Assembly: GCA_003266075.1 (NCBI GenBank)
Contig: MUZZ01000145.1
Coordinates: 11,821-20,632, forward strand
Direction: 5' to 3'
Length of the DNA stretch: 8,812 nt
From: Methanosphaera sp. rholeuAM74
Lineage (GTDB): Archaea > Methanobacteriota > Methanobacteria > Methanobacteriales > Methanobacteriaceae
Within the stretch, counting starts at the first letter, position 1. Every line of letters begins with the position of its first letter. The translations under genes and the position numbers were made by a program. Under the pieces are notes generated by a model. The model was not told the origin of the DNA and ran no database searches. It saw nothing but the letters and a program-made list of their open reading frames with translations. This document shows, in pieces, positions 4,545 to 8,812 of the stretch.

Positions 4545-7133
4545 TTGCATTTTAAGAGAATTGTTATATTAGTAGTAATGTTACTGTTTTTAGTAACTAC
4601 AGTTTCAGCATCAGCAAATAATGATTCGGATTCTGATGTTATTTGTGATGATTCACACAGTGTTAATCATTTATCTAAGGATGTAAATACGAGTAAATCA
4701 TTAAAGCAATCAACTTCTAATGTTAAAGTAAACAATTACAAACAATTATATAATGCAGTAATTAATAAATCATCTAATAGTTCACATCTTAACATTACTC
4801 TCACGGGCAGTAGTGTATATACAATAGATAAAACTATTCTAGTTTCTAACAACATTAAACATCATAACATCACAATCAATGGTAATGGACGCATTATAAG
4901 TGGTAATAATTCACAAACCTTCATGAATATCTCTGATAAGTCATTTATAACTATTAACAATCTGTCTATTGTCAATACCAGTGGTTCTTCTGCATCTGCC
5001 TTCAATAACAATGGTACATTGAACATTTCCAATGTTTCATTTGTAAATAATTGTATCTTATCGAGGGGTATACTGTTTAATAGGGGTAATGTTTATTTAA
5101 CTAATATCGTAGTGGATAATTCTCTTGTCATCGGTGATAGGGATGATTTTCTCGAAACACATGGTGATATTAGGGGTACAATAACAAATTATGGTACACT
5201 CTATAGCAATAAATGTATCTATAAGAATTTAGCCTCCCGCAGTGGTGTGGTGGTGGACAATTATGGTTACCTTGAAATGATCAATAACACTATCATCAAT
5301 GTTACATCGGACTTTGGAAGCATAGTTTCCTATGTTTATTCTATTTCAATAATAAATCGTAACATTTTTGAAAACATTTCAGGTACTTATGGTGGTGCTA
5401 TAGCAAATTATGGGGAAATATCGGTTAGAAACAATAAATTCACTAATTGTTCTGCCTCTACCGGTGGTGTGATATTCAATGTTGCCAACATCACGATTTG
5501 TGATAACACTTTCACTAGCAACAACGCTTACATGGGTGGAGTGATTTACAATCAAAACAATACTGTGGGTACTTTTGCTAGGGTATACAACAATACATTC
5601 AAATCTAATAGTGCAAGTATTGGCGGTGCTATAATCAATTATGCTAACATGACTGTATACTCTAATGTTTTCTATAATAACACAGTTTCTAATGTCACAG
5701 AATTTCATTCAAATGAGTTAAATATGGGTTCTGGTGCTGCCATATTCAATAATGCTACTATGGATGTTTCTAACAATTCCTTCACATTCAATGTTGTCAA
5801 ATCAGGGGATGGATTTGTTTTAGAGAATAATGGTTTTATCAATATTACTGGCAATTACTTTGAGAATAATACTGATTTGTCTAGGGATATGTTAATCTAT
5901 TCCCATACCAACAAATATCATATAAGTAACAATACCTATATCGGTAATTTACTTAACAATACTCTCACAGTATCTATAAAGAATAATGTAGTTTATGCTT
6001 CTTTAAAGTTAAGTAAGATATACAACGATAGCGTATGCAATGGTACTATTGTGATATACGTGAAGGGCTATGAGAACAATAAAAAGAATTTCAACACTAA
6101 CACTACCAACATAAAAATTAACAACAGGAATCTACAACCCAAAACAAACTTAACAGTCAAGTATCTATCACTACAGAATCATTACAACACACAATCAAAG
6201 ATGCTCATGTATACACCAACTATAAATCACTTCTTAAACATAACACAAGTGCCGAAGGTATATGAGGGTACTATAGTTAATATCACAACCAAAGTATATG
6301 ATAGGAATAACAAAGCCCTCAACGGTAATTTAACATTTAAGATAAACAACAAAACATTATTGGATTCAAAAGGAAAAATATTCACAGCATCACTAAAAAA
6401 TGGTACTGCAACCATAAAATACAATGCAACACAAGAGGGACGATATGAAGTAGAAGCAATATACAAAAACAGTTCCGAGACAATGGTATTCAAAGCCATA
6501 AAAAGACCAGACGTGGCCATTATGACTGTCACGGCTAGCCCTAACAATACCAAGATGGGAAAAAACGTTACATTCACAACAAGAATCACTATCGGAGATA
6601 AAAATCTTTCCACGGGTTTTGTTATTTTCAAGATAAACGGTGTAACAGTTAAATATGATAATGGCTCGGATGTACGTGCTAATCTGGTTAATGGTGTTGC
6701 AAGTATCAATTTCACAATTCCTGACGGATGGAGTGCTAAAACAGTTAAAGTAACATCGGTATATTCACAGTTGACCTATGGTAGATTGGAAAATAAGACA
6801 TACTTCAATATTACACGTATAGGAACACACTTTAATGTCACATCGATAACAGGAACATTAAATTCTTTAGTGACCATAAAGGCAAAGCTGTTGGATGAAA
6901 ACAATCATCTAGTCCTAGGGGAAAGTGCTGTTGCAGTTAAAATAAACGGTCAAACAATCAAACGATTCAATGGTAAGACACAATACTTTGTAGCAGTAAA
7001 TGGTACAGTTGACATTTCATTTTTAATACTGAATTTCTCAAAACCGGGAAATTATACCATTCAGTTGGTGACTGGTACTAGGGTGGCTTATTCGGAAAAC
7101 CGTACGAACATAACACACTATTTCAGAGAATAA
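4545..7133 (+). CDS. Secreted adhesin-like protein: beta-helix plus Ig-like repeats
   Basis: This is a probable surface or secreted protein of the adhesin-like family abundant in gut Methanobacteriales, thought to mediate cell contact. From TTG 4545 it has 862 residues. Residues 1-24 form a signal peptide: HFKR, a hydrophobic core (IVILVVMLLFLVTTV), and an ASA cleavage site before NNDSDSD. Residues of about 85-475 are Asn-rich and carry repeats of the type GGxIxN..NITxxxNxFxxN, typical of a right-handed parallel beta-helix. About 560-855 holds three Ig-like modules of roughly 100 residues, each with an FKIN/VKING strand. N-x-S/T sequons are dense, so N-glycosylation is likely. No C-terminal membrane helix or recognised cell-wall anchor is visible. 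It appears to be transcribed alone. The ligand is unknown. Confidence 0.8.
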   Translation: MHFKRIVILVVMLLFLVTTVSASANNDSDSDVICDDSHSVNHLSKDVNTSKSLKQSTSNVKVNNYKQLYNAVINKSSNSSHLNITLTGSSVYTIDKTILVSNNIKHHNITINGNGRIISGNNSQTFMNISDKSFITINNLSIVNTSGSSASAFNNNGTLNISNVSFVNNCILSRGILFNRGNVYLTNIVVDNSLVIGDRDDFLETHGDIRGTITNYGTLYSNKCIYKNLASRSGVVVDNYGYLEMINNTIINVTSDFGSIVSYVYSISIINRNIFENISGTYGGAIANYGEISVRNNKFTNCSASTGGVIFNVANITICDNTFTSNNAYMGGVIYNQNNTVGTFARVYNNTFKSNSASIGGAIINYANMTVYSNVFYNNTVSNVTEFHSNELNMGSGAAIFNNATMDVSNNSFTFNVVKSGDGFVLENNGFINITGNYFENNTDLSRDMLIYSHTNKYHISNNTYIGNLLNNTLTVSIKNNVVYASLKLSKIYNDSVCNGTIVIYVKGYENNKKNFNTNTTNIKINNRNLQPKTNLTVKYLSLQNHYNTQSKMLMYTPTINHFLNITQVPKVYEGTIVNITTKVYDRNNKALNGNLTFKINNKTLLDSKGKIFTASLKNGTATIKYNATQEGRYEVEAIYKNSSETMVFKAIKRPDVAIMTVTASPNNTKMGKNVTFTTRITIGDKNLSTGFVIFKINGVTVKYDNGSDVRANLVNGVASINFTIPDGWSAKTVKVTSVYSQLTYGRLENKTYFNITRIGTHFNVTSITGTLNSLVTIKAKLLDENNHLVLGESAVAVKINGQTIKRFNGKTQYFVAVNGTVDISFLILNFSKPGNYTIQLVTGTRVAYSENRTNITHYFRE
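6230..7110 (+). repeat. Three tandem Ig-like modules within the adhesin gene
   Basis: The protein repeats a module of about 100 residues three times. Its most visible marker is a beta strand reading FKINN (codons from 6336), FKING (from 6627) and VKING (from 6936). Each is followed 15-25 residues later by a conserved turn reading KNGTATI, VNGVASI or VNGTVDI. The spacing of the markers is about 291 and 309 nt. This pattern is that of bacterial-type Ig-like stalk domains. Boundaries are approximate, and the DNA copies have diverged too far to be recent duplications. Confidence 0.65.
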
Positions 7134-7145
7134 TGGCATATGACA

Positions 7146-7178
7146 TTCTTTACTTTCCCTTTTTCCATATTTTATTTC
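7146..7178 (+). terminator. Pyrimidine-rich candidate terminator after the adhesin gene
   Basis: A stretch dominated by T with some C (including TTTCCCTTTTTCC) begins 12 nt after the stop codon. The longest T-run is only five, weaker than the terminator at 4427-4459. It is the best candidate for ending the adhesin transcript. Confidence 0.4.
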
Positions 7179-7217
7179 AACCATATTCTATATCCATAAT
7201 GTAAACTAGTTCTAATC

Positions 7218-7233
7218 ATCAAAACTTTTTGAT
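7218..7233. promoter_or_regulatory. Perfect palindrome upstream of the hdrA promoter
   Basis: ATCAAAACTTTTTGAT is an inverted repeat with 7-bp arms and a 2-bp centre, ending about 45 nt before the TATA box of hdrA. This is a plausible place for an archaeal activator or repressor site. It may instead be part of the termination region of the adhesin transcript, since the right arm is T-rich. The 261-nt gap between the two genes (7134-7394) holds this element, the TATA box and the hdrA leader, and no credible gene. Confidence 0.35.
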
Positions 7234-7278
7234 AAGGTATAAACATAATAGTACGTTTTCAATCGAACAAAATAAAAG

Positions 7279-7289
7279 TTTATATATTA
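7279..7289 (+). promoter_or_regulatory. Candidate TATA box of hdrA
   Basis: TTTATATATTA, preceded by the purine-rich AATAAAAG that may serve as a TFB recognition element, is the best TATA match in the gap. It predicts transcription starting near 7308 and a leader of about 87 nt before the hdrA start at 7395. Weaker TATA-like sequences lie at 7311-7333 and would give a shorter leader. Confidence 0.5.
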
Positions 7290-7351
7290 TGATTCTCATA
7301 TATTACGGTATAGGATATATTTTTTTAAAATTTTTAATAGTAACAACTTTT

Positions 7352-7373
7352 AACATGGAAAAAAATTCATGTT
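7352..7373 (+). promoter_or_regulatory. Hairpin-forming repeat in the hdrA leader
   Basis: AACATG (7352-7357) and CATGTT (7368-7373) are perfect inverted arms. A G-U and an A-U pair inside could extend the stem to eight pairs around an A-rich loop of six. It ends 9 nt before the ribosome binding site of hdrA, so in RNA it could affect translation initiation or message stability. In DNA it could be an operator. The hairpin is short and its function is inferred. Confidence 0.35.
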
Positions 7374-7382
7374 TAAGATGAA

Positions 7383-7388
7383 AGGTGA
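7383..7388 (+). promoter_or_regulatory. Ribosome binding site of hdrA
   Basis: AGGTGA (within AAAGGTGAT) matches the anti-SD, ends 6 nt before the TTG at 7395, and has the same core as the leuB site. The next in-frame ATG, at 7419, has no such site near it. This supports the TTG start. Confidence 0.75.
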
Positions 7389-7394
7389 TTTAAC

Positions 7395-8812
7395 TTGGCA
7401 GAAAATGAAGAAATAAAAATGGGAGTATACGTATGTCACTGTGGAGTTAACATCGGTGGAGTAGTAGACTGTGTAGCAGTAAAAGAATACGCAGAAACAC
7501 TTCCAGATGTAGTAGTCGCACGTGAATACAAATATATGTGTTCTGATCCAGGACAAAAACTCATACAAGACGATATTAAAGAATTAGGTCTTAACAGAGT
7601 AGTTGTAGCAGCATGTAGTCCTAGATTACACGAACCAACATTCAGAAGAGCTGTAAAAGAAGCAGGATTAAACGAATACCTATTTGACTTCGTCAACTTA
7701 AGGGAACAAGACAGTTGGGTACACGGAGAAGATCCTGAAGGAGCAACAGAAAAAGCAAAAGACTTAGTAAGAATGGGATGTGCAAAAACCAGATTACTCA
7801 ACGCACTAACACCTGAAAAAGTAGGAGTAAAAGATACAGCTATGGTAATCGGTGGAGGAGTAGCAGGTATCCAAACAGCACTCGACTTAGGTGATATGGG
7901 CTTCAAAACATACCTCATAGAAAGAAACCCAACTATAAGTGGAAGAATGGGTCAGTTAGACAAAACATTCCCTACACTCGACTGTTCAATGTGTATCCTA
8001 GCACCTAAAATGGTAGACGCAGGAAAACACGAAAACATCGAACTACTATCATACTCAGAAGTAAAAGATGTAGACGGATACATTGGAAACTTCACAGTAA
8101 CAGTAGAGAAAAAAGCTAGATATGTAGACGCAGAAACATGTACAGGTTGTGGATTATGTCAAGAAGCTTGTCCAATAGAAATACCAAACTACTTCGATGA
8201 AGGAACTGGTATGGTAAAAGCAGCATACATACCATTCCCTCAAGCAGTACCTCTAGTAGCAACAATCGACAAAAACTACTGTATAGAATGTCATTTATGT
8301 GACAAAGCTTGTGAAAAAGGTTGTATCAACCACGAACAAGAACCAGAAACAGTAGAACTAGAAGTAGGAACAATCGTAGTAGCAACAGGATATGACACAT
8401 TCGACCCAACAGAAAAAGAAGAGTACATATTCGACCAAGCTGAAAACGTAATAACCGGTCTACAAATCGAAAGGTACATAAACGCATCAGGACCAACACA
8501 AGGTCACGTAATCCAACCATCCTCTGGTGAAACACCAAAAAGAGTAGCATTCATACAATGTGTAGGTTCTCGTGACGAAAAAGTTGGAAACCCATACTGT
8601 TCAAGAGTTTGCTGCATGTACGCGATGAAAAACGCTCAGCTCTGTGTTGACCACGAACCAGACACTGAAGTAACCATATACTACATCGATATCCGTGCAT
8701 TCGGTAAAGGTTACGAAGAGTTCTACAGACTATCACAAGAAAAATACGGAATTAAATTTATCAGAGGTAAAGCAGCACAACTAATCGAAAACGAAGATAA
8801 AACTATCACAGT
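7395..8812 (+). CDS. hdrA: Heterodisulfide reductase subunit A (HdrA), 3' end outside window
   Basis: HdrA is the FAD iron-sulfur subunit of cytosolic heterodisulfide reductase. It splits electrons from hydrogenase or formate dehydrogenase between ferredoxin and, through HdrBC, CoM-S-S-CoB in the last step of methanogenesis. The first 472 of roughly 650-660 codons are present. An N-terminal cluster domain has CHCG (14-17), YKYMCSDPGQ and ACSPRLHEPTFR. The FAD site GGGVAG is at 153-158. TLDCSMC carries Cys197 and Cys200. Ferredoxin-type motifs use Cys249/252/255/259 and Cys296/299/302/306. IQCVGSRD and YCSRVCCM give Cys389, 402, 406 and 407. The start is TTG at 7395, set by its SD. Codons are strongly biased to A- and C-ending forms, unlike the adhesin gene, as expected of a highly expressed gene. 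No hdrB or hdrC is in view. Confidence 0.95.
   Translation, partial: MAENEEIKMGVYVCHCGVNIGGVVDCVAVKEYAETLPDVVVAREYKYMCSDPGQKLIQDDIKELGLNRVVVAACSPRLHEPTFRRAVKEAGLNEYLFDFVNLREQDSWVHGEDPEGATEKAKDLVRMGCAKTRLLNALTPEKVGVKDTAMVIGGGVAGIQTALDLGDMGFKTYLIERNPTISGRMGQLDKTFPTLDCSMCILAPKMVDAGKHENIELLSYSEVKDVDGYIGNFTVTVEKKARYVDAETCTGCGLCQEACPIEIPNYFDEGTGMVKAAYIPFPQAVPLVATIDKNYCIECHLCDKACEKGCINHEQEPETVELEVGTIVVATGYDTFDPTEKEEYIFDQAENVITGLQIERYINASGPTQGHVIQPSSGETPKRVAFIQCVGSRDEKVGNPYCSRVCCMYAMKNAQLCVDHEPDTEVTIYYIDIRAFGKGYEEFYRLSQEKYGIKFIRGKAAQLIENEDKTIT

Noticed and set aside
4545..6000. Adhesin repeats considered as tandem DNA repeats or a mobile element
   Set aside because: The repetition is at protein level (beta-helix rungs) with diverged DNA. 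No terminal inverted repeats, target duplications or transposase were seen.
6227..6715. 162-aa hydrophobic open frame on the - strand
   Set aside because: It is the complement of the Asn/Lys/Thr-rich Ig-like region of the adhesin, which reads as hydrophobic residues in antisense. It has no ribosome binding site or family resemblance.
7133..7204. 23-codon ORF overlapping the adhesin stop (TAATG)
   Set aside because: There is no proper SD, the aromatic-rich product looks random, and it lies in the T-rich region likely to terminate transcription.
7308..7394. Possible riboswitch in the hdrA leader
   Set aside because: The leader is short, A/T-rich and has only one weak hairpin. No known aptamer core was recognised.
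7436..7918. 160-aa open frame on the - strand
   Set aside because: It lies opposite hdrA, whose motifs are all intact on the + strand. It arises from the A/C-ending codon bias of hdrA and has no promoter or SD.

Overview
The window looks like a chromosomal segment of a hydrogenotrophic or methylotrophic methanogen of the order Methanobacteriales, most likely Methanosphaera or Methanobrevibacter. The base composition is clearly AT-rich. The proteins include HdrA (soluble heterodisulfide reductase), methanogenesis marker protein 11, an archaeal-type lumazine synthase and a large Asn/Thr-rich adhesin-like surface protein of the kind expanded in gut Methanobacteriales. Promoters are archaeal (TATA boxes) and terminators are oligo-T runs. 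The genus is inferred from style and gene content, not from a search. All genes lie on the + strand. No tRNA, rRNA, CRISPR array or insertion sequence was seen.

Region 1 (about 1-2805) is a tight three-gene operon for branched-chain 2-oxoacid chain elongation: isopropylmalate dehydratase large and small subunits (leuC, leuD) and isopropylmalate dehydrogenase (leuB). Gaps are 14 and 9 nt, and each upstream stop codon touches the next gene's Shine-Dalgarno site. Methanogens carry close paralogues (aksD/E/F) for coenzyme B side-chain synthesis. The motifs here favour the leucine-pathway set.

Region 2 (about 2806-4460) has a TATA box and a strong ribosome binding site in front of an unannotated 28-codon membrane miniprotein. 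It is followed by ribH (lumazine synthase; riboflavin, FAD and F420-related flavin supply) and the methanogenesis marker 11 gene, which seems to have a leaderless promoter. Three oligo-T runs close the region.

Region 3 (about 4461-7180) is a single 862-aa secreted adhesin-like protein: signal peptide, Asn-rich parallel beta-helix, and three Ig-like repeats. It is preceded by an 18-bp palindrome and probably starts at TTG.

Region 4 (about 7181-8812) is a non-coding stretch with a palindrome, a TATA box and a leader with a hairpin. It leads into hdrA, which starts at TTG and runs off the window end. HdrA is the flavin-based electron-bifurcating subunit of heterodisulfide reductase.

Most of the window is ordinary core metabolism. 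The items most worth a second look are the membrane miniprotein between leuB and ribH, the marker 11 gene of unknown function, the palindromes upstream of the adhesin and hdrA genes, and the composition shift and missing C-terminal anchor in the adhesin.
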